Positions 36,130 to 48,896 are shown, numbered from the stretch's first letter. The stretch: 64,000 nt of DNA from Sthenelais limicola (GCA_942159475.1 OW804095.1:93261740-93325739); one strand, 5' to 3'. Numbers and translations are program-made. The notes: generated by a model from the letters alone, not told the origin.

Positions 36130-37735
36130 GCGAGGCTAGTAACGTAGGCACCAAGGAGGATAACTAACGTTAACCGCAAGGCGACTCTATTGTCCGAGCA
36201 GCCATCTTGGACGCCATCTTGAATTTCGGTATGATAAAATAATTAAAAAAATTGCAGACATTGATTTTTGAATTCTGCTCATTGAATGCTTAAAAGATGT
36301 TTGTCTGCAAATTTTAACATGAATTTCACGGGGGAGCCATTTTCTTGACATAAGCAAATTTATAGACTATATAGGCCTACATGTATTTAAAATAAAACAT
36401 ATCTAGATATTATTTTAGTCCGCTTTTGGCATCGCTGATTTACACCCTTGGTGTTATTATACACCTTTACCTTTTTCCCTAGACCTTCAAGATCATTTAC
36501 TGATTTAGTGAAGCTTCCATGCTCTTTACTTGTAGTATATATACCCGAATGAATGCCTAGTTAGGTGGGATAAGACTTGGGATATTGCAATAACCCAGCT
36601 GACCCAGCTAGAGTGAGTGAGAAAAAGTGTGTGTGAACATCTCTGGTGAGGCTTATGGTGTGTTTTACAAGCCGGAGATGAATACTTTATGGCAGCTTCC
36701 ATCGAGGTATTGATATATCACGCCCTCTACGGAGAGGGGGCGGGGAATCATTCCACACTTTCCTACCAACTTTTAGAGCTAGGGAAAGATACAATAATTC
36801 CATAAATATAATTTAGAGGAACAATACTATTTTTATGTAGTTTTTCTTTTAATAATTATTTATGTTACTAGATGCCCCCGTCTAAAACGGGTTGAAATCC
36901 CCAGCATGTAGTTTCTATTCAATTCCTCCATCCCTTCTCCTACCCTTTTTCACTCCCACCGTAATAATTCACCATCCCCACTCTGCCCTTTTCGATCCTT
37001 ATCAGGGTCCCTCCCACTTCCTTCCTCCCTTACCCTTACCTTCCTCCCTTACCCTTACCTTCCACCCCCACCCCTTGTTTCCCAGGTATAACTGGGGAGG
37101 CGGTATAATATTGTAAAAAGTAGTTTTCTGGGGTGGCGCTAGAAGGTGGCCTTTCTGGTAACTAATGGAAGACCTGCACCTCACTATCCGAAACTCGGTG
37201 AAAAAAACAGTACCCAGGTAACCTCAATCAAATCCAAATGTACTGTTTCCGCTGAATACTGTGAAATCCGTAGAGGGTATATGAAAACAATGAGAGAGAG
37301 GGCTTTTACGTAGAAATAATTATATAGTGTTTTGAGAGAAAGATGGAGAAAAATACTTTGAATAGCTGGCAGAGATGTTGGTGAGATAGAATGACTGGTG
37401 ATTCTGGTGGTGTTGATACTGAAAGGGGCCTCCTTCCCCTGCTTTCCCTCTGCACATGAGCAGCGTACATGTGGTCGTTGGGAAGTAGGTAGCTGAAATT
37501 GGTTGATTACAGCAAATCAGTTATGTTGATCTTTATTTTGAACCTCAATTTTATCTTAAATTTGTGTCATTTATATATATACATGTATATATATCCATTC
37601 ACAGCTATATGTATGGTTTTGTCCATACATTTTTCCTATTTTTCTGTTAGTTTCGTCTGTACAACGTCCTCTCTTACCTTGATTTATATACGCATTGCTC
37701 TGAGAACAGATGAGAAAGACTATGGTTGAATAGAA
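36130..37735. other. no gene recognised
   Basis: Unassigned sequence with a C-rich tract (36,900-37,085) and TA-rich microsatellite (about 37,570-37,595). A candidate CCTCTACGGAGAGG hairpin lies at about 36,723-36,740. Confidence 0.5.
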
Positions 37736-37739
37736 ATAT

Positions 37740-38480
37740 ACAAATTCGGCGTAAAATGTTGGTTTGGCCCCAAAGGGGTGGACGTCCTGGGTGATATTCT
37801 CGACGAGCAGGGTAGGATAATGACCACTAATGAATTGAAAAGACACTACAATATAAACACAAATTTTTCTGAAAGGCTAGGTTTGGCTAGGGTAAATCCA
37901 AGGGAGTGGATGAAGCTCATGAGAATCTCCCACGACTTACATGAAGAAAAATTCTCATGGAAATAGGGGACGAAAGGTTAGTGTTCTGGACTGCACGTCG
38001 AAGATTGTCCATCATGCTCTCCTTGCCAAAAAAAAAGATAGAATAAGATTTGATCAATGGCAACAAATATTGAATTTGTCTGATACTGTGTTTAATGAGG
38101 TAGTCTGGAAGCAGGCTTTTGAGCTGATATATATATAAGGTGACAACAGAAACCAGGTTACAATCTCTCAAATACAAAATATTGCATAGAGTTGTACCAT
38201 GAAATGAATATTTGAAGAACATCAGAGTTAACAAATCTACCCAGTGTAGCTTCTGCGCGATGTTGGCAATTTTTTTGTCTTCTGTTCAAATACAAATCGG
38301 CTATGGTCTAGCTTATTTAACTGGATACATACAGTAGGATATTTTAATAAAAATGTAAGTGATAGAGATATTATAGCAAAAGTCGATGGTGTAGTTCAGA
38401 TAGACCCATGCAAAATACTGTTTGGGTTTGACATGGACAATGACAATTATAAATTGATAAGCTGGTTTATTATTCACACC
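37740..38480 (+). pseudogene. LINE ORF2 carboxy-terminal fragment, Tx1-like
   Basis: From 37,778 the + strand reads LGDILDEQGRIMTTNELKRH, the usual D.LDE.G...S..E...Y block after the RT of L1/Tx1-type ORF2. It continues in broken frames with VFNEVVWKQAFELIY (38,080), TTETRLQSLKYKILHR (38,140) and QCSFCA (38,240). Frameshifts and stops separate these blocks. Same family as 27,625-28,380. Confidence 0.75.
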
Positions 38481-38957
38481 AAGTCTTTTGAAATTGTTCT
38501 ATAACGGTGAATTGTCTTGTGCATGATTTGAGGGTCAGGTTCAACGTAACGATTGAGCCGTTAACCATTGCCCCAGGCAAAAAAGCGGCATCTCTACCCT
38601 GGAGAAGACTCAGGGACGATTTGTCTGAATTTATGGAAAACACACAAGGTTGAACATACCACCAGAGATATTTCTGGTCGTATGATTTCTTTCCGAGATA
38701 TAACATCATGTGTTGTACTTACAAAGCGTCAAGCGCGGTCCTTTTCTGCAAGTATGCTCAAAAGCTCAAAGCTGTCTTTTTGAAATTCTAATGTGCACCC
38801 ACCCTACCCGCTTACTCTTAGGCCAAAAAAAATATCGGTGTGTTTCCGATTTACCTGGCTGAAAACTAGGGGGGATGGTAACTTTTTTTTTTGTTAAATT
38901 TTTTTTTCCGGAAACCACCAGCATTTTTTGTCAAAAAATCCTAAAAAAGTAAGATAT

Positions 38958-39370
38958 TGTAGCGATTCGCAGAGTCTCGACAACGAATAAACAACTTAAC
39001 AAGGCCAATTCCTCATATCTCTGTTTATTGCAACAGTCCGTCTAAACGGCCCAGAATCCGTCTCAGCCGGATAGGGTAAGGGATCTTAGTACTGGCTACA
39101 AAGTGGTAGCTTAGAGATCCCTGCAATACTTATGTAGACATAAAGCAATAGATACCTAATGTGATGACACATAGAATAGATAGAAACAGGTTGAGGAATC
39201 CAACTGGGATAATACAATAAGGGTTAACATAAGATATAAAGGGAAATAGAGTGATTTCAGAGTAACACTGTGTAAATACATAGGCCCGAACGTAGGGCAC
39301 CTCTAGTGTTAATATAGAGCACCATTCCTTTATGGAAGGTCTCAAGGAGGATCATAGCAGAACTACTACA
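38958..39370 (-). repeat. 3' LTR
   Basis: 413 bp copy of the LTR, TGTAG...CTACA. Against the other copy I count about six substitutions and one 3-base indel. A minus-strand AATAAA polyadenylation signal lies at 39024-39029, near the end of the LTR in minus sense. Confidence 0.95.
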
Positions 39371-39373
39371 ATA

Positions 39374-39388
39374 CCCCCCCCCCCCCCC
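39374..39388 (-). promoter_or_regulatory. polypurine tract (poly-G)
   Basis: On the minus strand a run of 15 G preceded by AAA ends three bases (TAT) before the 3' LTR begins at 39370. This is the position of the plus-strand primer of reverse transcription. An almost pure G tract is unusual; A/G mixtures are the norm. Confidence 0.75.
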
Positions 39389-40359
39389 TTTATTTAAGAT
39401 TTTTAAAAACCCTTTGAAAAATTGTATTGTAAGAAATAAACTCAGTACAAAGTACCAACAAGGATTAAATGGATAAATAAAAAGAGAATTCACATCGCGA
39501 ACCTGGAAGTTTTTCTTTTTTAAAGTTAGATATAGGTCTTCATGGTGACAAAAAGGAGCAGCATAAGGTGTCCTAGCTATATACTTAACAAAAACCAGGT
39601 CGCTACATCTCAAGCGTAAAAATATCCAAAACCCAATATGAAATGACATCTGTCATAAAAAGGTAAGTAAACATCAGAGGTAAAATACATACAGGAGCAT
39701 CCGTGTCCTAACTATATAGGAAAACATGAAGAGGATTTATCAAAAATATTTCCATGCGTAGAAAAATATAAATCCGGTACATAAAGGTGCTTCCTGAGAC
39801 CTCGAAGATATATATGACCAGGGCCAGCGAACGGACTACATTTCATGCACTCAGGGTCATGAGAGAAAAGTTCTCAGAATCAATTCTCCTTTTGCAGGCC
39901 TAAAGTAGACAGTTTGGGCCTATTGAATCTCAATTTGGCAAGAGTTTGAATAAAATACCACTGAGCTATGTCTTTCCAAACTTACTTCTCAAAATCAATG
40001 TCTCTACGACGCTCACCACACCTTGGAGACTAATTACCCCTGTCTAACCAAAATGGCTGCAATTAATCAATGTTTTTTATATATTTTCCAAGAGTAAACA
40101 CATGTACCTGCATGATCTCCAAATATAAAGAATGTAGGATGTCCTTGTCTACTGCTAGAAGCAAGTGAACTTTGCATTTAATTTACATTTTTCTCTGATC
40201 CAAATTAGACCCTGATTTCTTTTTGATAACAAGATCAGAATATTGCTGATGATCAAGTTTTTGCATCTAAACTGTGGGTACAGCCATGAACTGTCAATCC
40301 CCCCAAAATTGTGTTGATTAGATGATTGACAAAGGAGTTATTAAAGAAATAAAAATTGT

Positions 40360-43300
40360 GCGTTGTAGAGACACAGCATGCGTTGTAGAGACATTTTGCG
40401 TTGTAGAGACACTGCGTTGTAGAGACATTTTCAAGGAAAGATGGAAAGCCTAGGAAAACAGGTATGGTTGACATGCAAATGGTTGGAATTGGTCCAAAAT
40501 AGTTTTGATCACTCCTCACTAGGGAAGCAATATTTCCATGACAAAAAATGTCAGAAAAGATATTTTATTTGTTTGATAGGGCCTGCCATGTTAGGTGATT
40601 TTAATTAACCATAAGGATATTGCATCATTAAATCAGAAATTGTCATTAAAATGAACTCATGTCCAACATATATGAAGCCCCACATCTAGGGAACCATTTC
40701 ACATAATTTAGGGTAAGACAATCAATTTGAACTCTATGAATTAATCAATAACCAAAAATGCGTTGTAGAGACACTTGCCATCGTAGAGACATTGCCTGGG
40801 AATCAGTTTTGAAAATGTTTCTGAAATGGTTGAAAATGATTGGAAATGGTCAGAAATGACTGTGCTCACTCTCAGACATGTACAAAGTGTTACTACGACA
40901 AAAAATGTCATGAACCATATTTATTCATTGTGACAGGGTCAGCAATAATAGGTCAATTGATATTTTGATGTGCAAATTTCTTCATTGGGAGACAAATAAG
41001 CATTGAAATGAGCTAATTCCTGACCTGCGCACTACCCCACATGCAATAAACCATTTCATAAAATTTTGGGACTGAAAATCAATTTTAACTCTATAAATTA
41101 ATCAATAAGCAACAATGCGTTGTAGAGACACTTGCCATCGTAGAGACATTCCCTGGGAATCAGTTTTGAAAATGTCTCTGAAATGGTTGAAAATGATTGG
41201 AAATGGTCAGAAATGATTGTGCTCACTCTCAAACATGTACAAAGTGTTACTACGACAAAAAATGTCATGAACCATATTTATTCATTGTGACAGGGTCAGC
41301 AATAATAGGTCAATTGATATTTTGATATGCAAATTTCTTCATTGGGAGGCAGATAAGCATTGAAATGAGCTAATTCCTGACCTGCACACTACCCCACATG
41401 CAATAAACCATTTCATAAAATTTTGGGACTGAAAATCAATTCTAACTCTATGAATTAATCAATAAGCAAAAATGCGTTGTAGAGACACATGCCATCGTAG
41501 AGACATTCCCTGGGAATCAGTTTTGAAAATGTCTCTGAAATGGTTGAAAATGATTGGAAATGGTCAGAAATGGTTGTGCTCACTCTCAGACATGTGACAA
41601 GTGATACCATAACAAAAAAACCTATAAACCATATTTATTTGTTATGACAGGGTCAGCCATAAAAGGTCAATTAATATATCAATATCCAAATTTCATTATT
41701 TGGAGACAAAAGAACGTTGAAATGAGCTAATTTCAAACATGCACACTATCCCACATGCAGTCAACCATTTCACAAAATTTTGGGAATAAAAAACAATTCT
41801 AACTCTATGAATCAATCAATAACCCAAAATGCGTTGTAGAGACACATGCCATCGTAGAGACATTGCCTGCAGATGAGTTATTGACATGTCTCTGAAATGG
41901 TTGAAAATGATTGGAAATGGTTAGAAATGGTTGTGCTCATTCTCAGACATGTGACAAGTGATACCATAACAAAAAAAGACATAAACCATATTTATTTGTT
42001 ATGACAGGGTCAGCCATAAAAGGTCACTTAATATATCAATGTCCGAATTTCATTATTTGGAGACAAATTAACATTGAAATGAGCTAATTTCAAACCTGCA
42101 TACTTTCCCACATGCAGTCAACCATTTCACAAAATTTTGGAGATAAAAAACAATTCTAACTCTATGAATCAATCAATAACCCAAAATGCGTTGTAGAGAC
42201 ACATGCCATCGTAGAGACATTGCCTGGAAATGAGTTATTAACATGTCTCTGAAATGGTTGAAAATAATTGGAAATGGTCAGAAATGGTTGTGCTCACTCT
42301 CAGACATGTAAAAAGTGATTCCATGACAACAAGAGTCATAAACCATATTTATTTGTTATGACAGGGTCAGCTTTACTAGGTCAATCAATAATTCAATATT
42401 TAGATTTCATTCTTGAGAGACAAATTAGCGTTGAAATGAGCTAATTCCTGATCTGCACACTACCCCACATGCAATCAACCATTTTACAAAATATTGGGGG
42501 TGAAAATCAATTTTAACTCTTGAAATCAATCAATAACTTAAAAAGCGTTGTAGAGACACATGCCATCGTAGAGACATTGCCTGGGAATGAGTTATTGACA
42601 TGTCTCTGAAATGGTTGAAAATAATTGGAAATGGTCAGAAATGATTGTGCTCACTCTCAGACATGTAAACAGTGATTCCATGACAACAAGAGTCATAAAC
42701 CATATTTATTTGTTATGACAGGGTCAGCTTTACTAGGTCAACCAATAATTCAATATTTAGATTTCATTCTTGAGGGACAAATTGGCATTGAAATGAGCTA
42801 ATTCCTGATCTGCACACTCCTCCACATGCAATCAACCATTTCACAAAATATTGGGAGAGAAAATCAATTTCAACTATAAGAATCAATCAATTACTCAAAA
42901 TGCGTTGTAGAGACACATGCCATCGTAGAGACATGGCCTGGAAAACAGTTTTTAACATGTCTCTGAAATGGTTGAATATGATTGGAAATTGTCAGAAATG
43001 AGTGTGCTCACTCTCAGACATGTCAGGAGGGATTCCATGACCTAATATAGCATAAACCATATTTATTTGTTATGACAGAATCAGCAAGAAAAGGTCAATT
43101 AATACGTCAATATGCAAATTCTATATTTAGGAGACAAATTAGCATTAAATTGAGTTAATTCTCGACCTGCATAGTGCCCCACATACAGTCAACCATTTCA
43201 GTGAATATTGTTAGTGACAATCAATTTTAACTCTTAGAATCAATCAATAACTCAAAATGCGTTGTAGAGACACATGCCATCGTAGAGACATTAGCATGGA

Positions 43301-43935
43301 AACATCTTTTACAATGTCTCTGAAATGGTTGAATATGATTGGAAATGATCAGGAATGGTTTTGCTCAACCTCAAACATGTCAGATGTGAACATATGACAA
43401 AAACAATCATAAACAATATTTATTCTTGGAATCAATCAATCACTCAAAATGCGTTGTAGAGACATCCCATCGTAGAGACATTGGCTGGGAAACAGTTTTT
43501 ACAATGTCTCTTAAATGGTAGGAAATGATTGGAAATGGTCAGGAATGGTTTTGCTAAACCTCAGACATGGCACAAGTGATCACATGACAAAAACAATCAT
43601 GAAAAATATTTACTCATGGAGCCAATCAATAATTCAAAATGCGTTGTAGAGACACTTGCCATCGTAGAGACATTGGCTGGAAATCAATTTTTAACAAGTC
43701 TTCTTAAATGGTAGGAAATGATTGGAAATGGTTAGGAATGATTGTGCTTACCCTCAGACATGTGAGAAGTGAGAACATGACAAAAACAATCATATACCAT
43801 CTTTATTCTTTATGACAGGGTCAGCAATAATAGGTCAATTAATATGTCACATTTCAAATTAAATTCTTGGAATAAATCAATAACTCAATAAGTGTTGTAG
43901 AGACACTTCTCATCATAGAGATATTGATTGAAAAA
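40360..43935 (+). repeat. satellite array, 357 bp period, with paired GTAGAGAC boxes
   Basis: The core GCGTTGTAGAGACA starts at 40760, 41117, 41474, 41831, 42188, 42545, 42902 and 43259, seven intervals of exactly 357 bases. Shorter intervals follow (43451, 43641, and a variant at 43892). Four closely spaced cores (40360, 40380, 40398, 40413) precede it. In each monomer a second box, CATCGTAGAGACA, follows 18 bases after the first. The boxes are almost invariant while the rest of the monomer diverges. Also shared are CTGAAATGGTTGAAAATGAT, a CACTCTCAGACATG segment and ACCATATTTATT. Noncoding. Confidence 0.9.
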
Positions 43936-46100
43936 CACAACACTGTGTAACACCCCCATGTGTAACACTAGCATGTGTAACACTACCATGTGTAACTCCA
44001 CCATATGTACCACCACCATGTGACACACTTCAATGTGTAACACCACCATGTGACACACTACAATATGTAACACCACCATGTGTAACACTACAATATGTAA
44101 CACCACTATGTGTAACACTGCCATTTGTAACACTACAATATGTAACACCACCTTGTGTAACACTCCCATGTGTAACACTAGATATGCAACACTGCAATGC
44201 GTAACACCACCATGTGACACACTACAATGTGTAACACCACCATGTGTAACACTACAATATGTAACACCACTAAGTGTAACACTGCCATTTGTAACACTAC
44301 AATATGTAACACCACCTTGTGTAACACTCCCATGTGTAACACTAGATATGCAACACTGCAATGCGTAACACAACCATGTGACACACTACAATGTGTAACA
44401 CCGCCATGTGTAGCACTACAATATGTAACACAATAGAAATATAATCAAGATCGTCTCTCACAAAATCTTCCTCTTTCTACGAATTGGACATCTACTCACC
44501 ATGAAATCAGCCCTTTTAGTCTATAAAAGCAAGATTCCTCTCTACTTTGATTAGGGTGATATCCTGTACCACAATACCCGCCAATGTAACCTCAACAAAA
44601 TACAAAAAATACAAAATAAAGCACTCAGATCAATACTTAAAGTTGAACCTCTCTACCCTACATCTGAATTACATAAGGACCTCAAAATCCCCCTACTTTG
44701 CAATAGAAGAGAATTTCATCTTAGAATCCAGGGTTTTTACAGATCTATCATCATCAAATTACCACCGAGCTCGAAATACTGACAGTCCCACTAGAGCAAA
44801 TGAAGCCCCTCCCTTAAAAACCTTCTTCTCCAAAACCAAATGTGGCGACAATGCTGTCATGAACAAAGTTGCTAAATCATGGAACCAACTATCTCCTAGA
44901 ACCAGAAATATTGGCAACATAGAAACCTTTAAATCTCTTTAGAAAGAATGGCTTGAACAGACTCTATCTGATCTTTTATAGACCCTCCTTAATATACCTA
45001 GTGTCCAGTCCAAACAGTAATTGTAGATGGCGCTAGTGAATATTCTGTTTGGACCGAACACCCTATCACCCCACCACCAACTATAAAAGTAAATTCACTT
45101 CTGTTGTATTGTCAGTAGTTCCATAGCTCCTGAGCAATGAACATATGAATGTTAATGAACAGGCCACTCTCATAAGTCCAAGGTTATTTGCTATACTATG
45201 TTTGATCTTTGTTAAAACTAATGTACATATACATTGCTATCTCATGATCCCAGCTTTTATTATTGTCATCTAGGCTGGGTTCCACCAGAAGATCCTACTC
45301 CCCCTGGAGGTGATGTACCCAGTGAAAATAAAATCTTTAAAAAAACACCACCTTGTGTAACACAGCCATGTGTTACACTACATATGCAACACTGCAAGGT
45401 GTAACACCACCATGTGTAACACCACCATGTGACACACTGCAATGTGTAACACTACAATGTGTAACACTACCATGTGTAACACCACTGTGTGACACACTAC
45501 AATGTGTAACACCGCCATGTGTAACACTACAATATGTAACACTACCATGTGTAACAATACCATGTGACACACTACAATGTGTAACACCGCCATGTGTAAC
45601 ACTACAATATGTAACACCACCATGTGACACACTGCATGTGTAACACCACTATGTGTAACACCACCATGTGACACACTGCAATGTGTAACACCAACATGTG
45701 TAACACCACCATGTGTAACACCACAATGTGACACACTGCAATGTGTAACACCACCATGTGTAAGACTACGATGTGTAACACCACCATGTGTAACACCACC
45801 ATGTGACACACTTCAATATGTAACACCGCCATGTGTAACACTACAATATGTAACACCACCATGTGACACACTGCAATGTGTAACACCGCCATGTGTAGCA
45901 CCACCATGTCTAACACCACCATGTGACACACTGCAATGTGTAACACCAACATGTGTAACACTACAATGTGTAACACCACCATGTGTAACACCCCCATTTG
46001 ACACACTACAATGTGTAACACCAACATGTGTAACTCTACAATGTGTAACACCACCATGTGTAACACTACCATATGGAATACAACAATGTGTAACATCGTC
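43936..46100. repeat. 12 bp minisatellite (TGTAACACCACC/ATG...), split by a LINE
   Basis: Two blocks, about 43,936-44,432 and 45,346-46,100, of degenerate 12-base units such as CATGTGTAACAC and CATGTGACACAC. A LINE fragment separates them, so the array existed before that insertion. Because the unit length divides by three, long open frames appear on both strands (repeats of CNT on +, of VLH or GVTH on -). I treat these as artefacts. Confidence 0.9.
44433..45347 (+). pseudogene. LINE 3' fragment (RT carboxy-terminus and 3' UTR)
   Basis: The + strand encodes, in broken frames, LNKIQKIQNKALRSILKVEP near 44,600-44,660, ELHKDLKIP, then FFSKTKCGDNAVMNKVAKSW near 44,820-44,880 with a WNQLSPRTRN block. 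This is the typical end of CR1/L2/Jockey-type RT proteins (QNKALR, then K.GD...A..WN.LP..IR). The 3' end has AATAAAATCTTTAAAAAAA. Inserted into the minisatellite, apparently 5'-truncated. Confidence 0.8.
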
Positions 46101-47500
46101 ATATCCATAAGTGAAATCTTGAGGCCATTCAGTTTTTAGTTTGCATGTTACCTGGTAATATGCATTTATGTATGCTATATGTATGTGATAATTCTGAAGG
46201 TAGATGTTCGTTATGGACATATACACTTGTAATTTTGTATGATCTGCTTCTAATTGATGTTGTGATTAACATGTATATCAAGGTAACATCTTTTTTCTTT
46301 TTAAACAAAAATATAGACTGAAAATATCAAACATTTATTTTAATGCAACTGACACCTCAGTGACTATAATGAGGTGATGGAGGAGGTAGAGGAGGACAAG
46401 TATGCGACTGGAGGAGAGACAAAGTTATGATATAGATTTTGATGTGTGTAGAGCCGGGGGGGAGGGAGGGGGAGGGGGGAGGGGGGAGGGGGATGGGAGA
46501 GGAAGAGAGAGTTGGTGAACAAATGAGACACATATGAGTCAGAAGGAAGGGAGGGGACAGAAGTGGGAGAAACGAAGAGTAAAAGAAATGAAAAATGAAT
46601 ATTTTTTATTCTTTTGAAAAAACCCCAATCAGTCCGCCCCCCCTGTTCCTCACCCCATATTGCCATAAAACCTATCTAGGACCTTCAATACATCAAAATC
46701 AACAATATTCAATTGCATAATTGTCTTATATGTCTCATTTGTGTCTCTACGACGCCCCCATCGTAGAGACAAATGTCTCTACGACGCCCCCATCGTAGAG
46801 ACAAATACCGAACATATTAAATATCAATGTTGCCTATTTTTAAGTGTTTATATTTGATTTTTTATCAAGAAAAGGCTTGAATCTATTTATATTGGATAGC
46901 ATAACTTGAGTGAAGCAGAAAAAATGCTATTACATGCCAATGGAAAACCACAGTAAGGTTGCGTTGTAGAGACAATTTTAATTCAAAGAAAAATAAAAAC
47001 AAAAAATGTATAAAAATTTCTAATTCTTTTTGGTAAGAGCATCATTTATTTATGGATTATAAAAATGTTATTTTCTAAAATTTTGGCTCATTTGCCTCAA
47101 AATGCGGACGTTTTTAAAAGCGTTGTAGGGACATGACAGGATTAGCCAAAGTCATGTTTTTGCTTACTTGATGAGATGAAAGGACAGCCATTCGGTTTTG
47201 GTGTGGGAATATACGTTTTTTCTTGTGATAATATGGTAGGATAGATATTGAGCATATGTCCCATTATTTGAAATGTCTGTATTTAACATTTTTTAATATG
47301 ATTGCATCTTAGAGAAAAAAAGCGTTGTAGAGACACAAAAAAGGGCCAAAATGAATATCAGTCAATTTTCTTAATTAGGAATTGTACAAAATGTTTGAAA
47401 TCATGTTCACCCATAGACTAATATGTCTAGAAGAAGTGGGCATAAGAGGTAAATAGGTAGGGTTTGCCATTCTGGAGATATAGCAAAAGTAACAGAAGAC
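46101..47500. other. right part of the TIR element: G-rich tract and inverted GTAGAGAC boxes
   Basis: 46454-46493 is a G-run-rich tract (GGGGGGGAGGGAGGGGGAGG and on) able to form G-quadruplexes. At 46,741-46,801 two tandem palindromes of GTCTCTACGA/TCGTAGAGAC occur. Further single boxes lie near 46,962, 47,120 (GTAGGGAC variant) and 47,320. No protein gene is recognised. Confidence 0.7.
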
Positions 47501-47659
47501 ACTTTTATGTAGTCCGTTCGCTGGCCTTGGCCATATGAATCAAGAATAATGTATGGTATTCAAGTCATTGAAAAATGCACAACATATGAACATAACCAGG
47601 TGCAAAAATTTATAATAGAGAAAACATTCTCACTGCTCGTTTAGCACAAATGGAGATAG

Positions 47660-48896
47660 CTAATCCATGGGGGTGTTGTCTCCGTCCGGCTTATTTCCAT
47701 CAGATCCCTGTGGTGGATTAGTGAGAGTTGATGGACTAAAGAGCCAATTAGGAATCTCGTACAGACCCGTCTGCGTGTCACGGACTGGGGTCCTGTTGGC
47801 CTGAACTTGCTGATCAGGAACGGCAGCTACGGTGGTAGGAGCTGGTACTTGCTGTAGAGTACGGATAGGATCCAGGGGCAAAGCAGCAACCGGATTGGCA
47901 ACTGGAACTGCTACAGCCGGAACTGGAATGGAAGGAACTGGTGTAGTCCAAACAACAGATGGGGGAGGCGTACGGGAGTCGTCTTCCAACAAGGAACGAA
48001 GTCTCATGTTCTCTTCTTCCAGGCGACGGATCTTCGAATCCCCCTCGGCTAAAGAACGACGCAGACCATCCACAATCCCATCTTGACTCCTAGCTTCCTC
48101 CCGGATGTCTTCTAACCGTTCAACAGAAGCTTTTACCTTGCCAAGAGACAGCAAGGGGGCGGTGACTTCCTTCAGTAAGGCAGTCAACTCTGTACGAGCA
48201 GAATCAGCTGCTGCACAGATCTTTTCCAGAGCTTGGTCCACTACTTCCCCAGCTCTTGCCACTAACTCAGTACTGTTCTCTACCGAAGGGAGATGTTTCA
48301 GAACAGATCCGGACCACTCCTGAGCCCGTCTGCAAGCACGCTTCGACAAAGAAGGGCTTTCCGGAAAACTTCCATCAGGCGCAACAGCGCGATCTCTTTT
48401 CCTAGAGGAAAATCTTTTCTCACTATCAACCACAGCATCGCTAGCTCTGTCTTTACTGCTTCCTGCAGCGGCAGCAGCAGTAGAAGAACTTTTTGACCTG
48501 CTAGATCCGTCCAAGAGAAGATGTAGAAGGGGATACGGAAGCAGTACGTCCAGTTGTCCCATTCCCTTCACCAGAAGGTCGATGTGCCTTTCTGGGAGAG
48601 GCAGACTTCCTTTGACTCCTCCTTGGAGGTGCCAAGTCTCTTTCAGATCCGTCCGGATCAAGTCTGGATTCCTCCCTGGTGTCTACCAACGGTTGGATTT
48701 CCGATCCAAGGGGATGGGCACCCGGATCCGTCCGGTCCTTGTTCGTCCGAACAACGGGTCTGGCAAGTCTGTTATCAGGGTCTAAAGACATCAAATCTTC
48801 TGCCCCTTCAAGGAGTTGTTTTTCCTCATCTTCAGTCATAGGCGGAACTGATTCACTATCTGAATCCATGGGTTCATCCACCCGTTCGTCTGACAT
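47660..48896 (-). pseudogene. ORF3: acidic/coiled-coil protein of the LTR element, frameshifted
   Basis: Two overlapping frames, 48501-48896 (131 codons from ATG) and 47660-48661, are joined by a frame break near 48,510; together they give roughly 410 residues. The first part is acidic (DEPMDSDSESVPPMTEDEEK), then basic and Ser/Pro-rich with a PRRSQRKSASPRK stretch. The middle is helical with a clear coiled coil (DGLRRSLAEGDSKIRRLEEE and onward). The end is Pro/Val/Ala-rich. There is no signal peptide or membrane segment, so it is not an envelope. Just upstream (minus sense) lies a strong splice acceptor, TTCTTTTTCCCTTCAACAG ending at 48927, about 30 bases before the ATG, suggesting expression from a spliced RNA. 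Function unknown. Confidence 0.7.

Larger units (their letters stand above)
39818..47532. mobile_element. 7.7 kb TIR-flanked element carrying satellite arrays
   Basis: The ends share a 20 bp inverted repeat: GGCCAGCGAACGGACTACAT at 39822-39841 and its reverse complement at 47507-47526. ATATGA directly outside both ends (39812-39817 and 47533-47538) is a candidate 6 bp target duplication. Outermost bases are imperfect (CCAG left; GGCCAA right). Inside are the 357 bp satellite array, a 12 bp minisatellite and a LINE insertion. GTAGAGAC motifs also lie near both ends, some in inverted orientation (about 40,003, 46,743 and 46,774). No transposase frame is seen. It lies between ORF3 and the 3' LTR of the host retrotransposon. 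Superfamily unknown. Confidence 0.65.

Noticed and set aside
40360..43935. Possible CRISPR array
   Set aside because: The repeats are 357 bp monomers with two short boxes, spacers are related to each other, and the context is eukaryotic.
43885..46108. Long frames rich in VLH, CNT or GVTH repeats
   Set aside because: They come from a 12 bp minisatellite on both strands and are split by a LINE; no protein family features.
48501..48896. Envelope-like reading for ORF3
   Set aside because: No signal peptide, membrane segment or cysteine pattern; the protein is acidic and coiled-coil.
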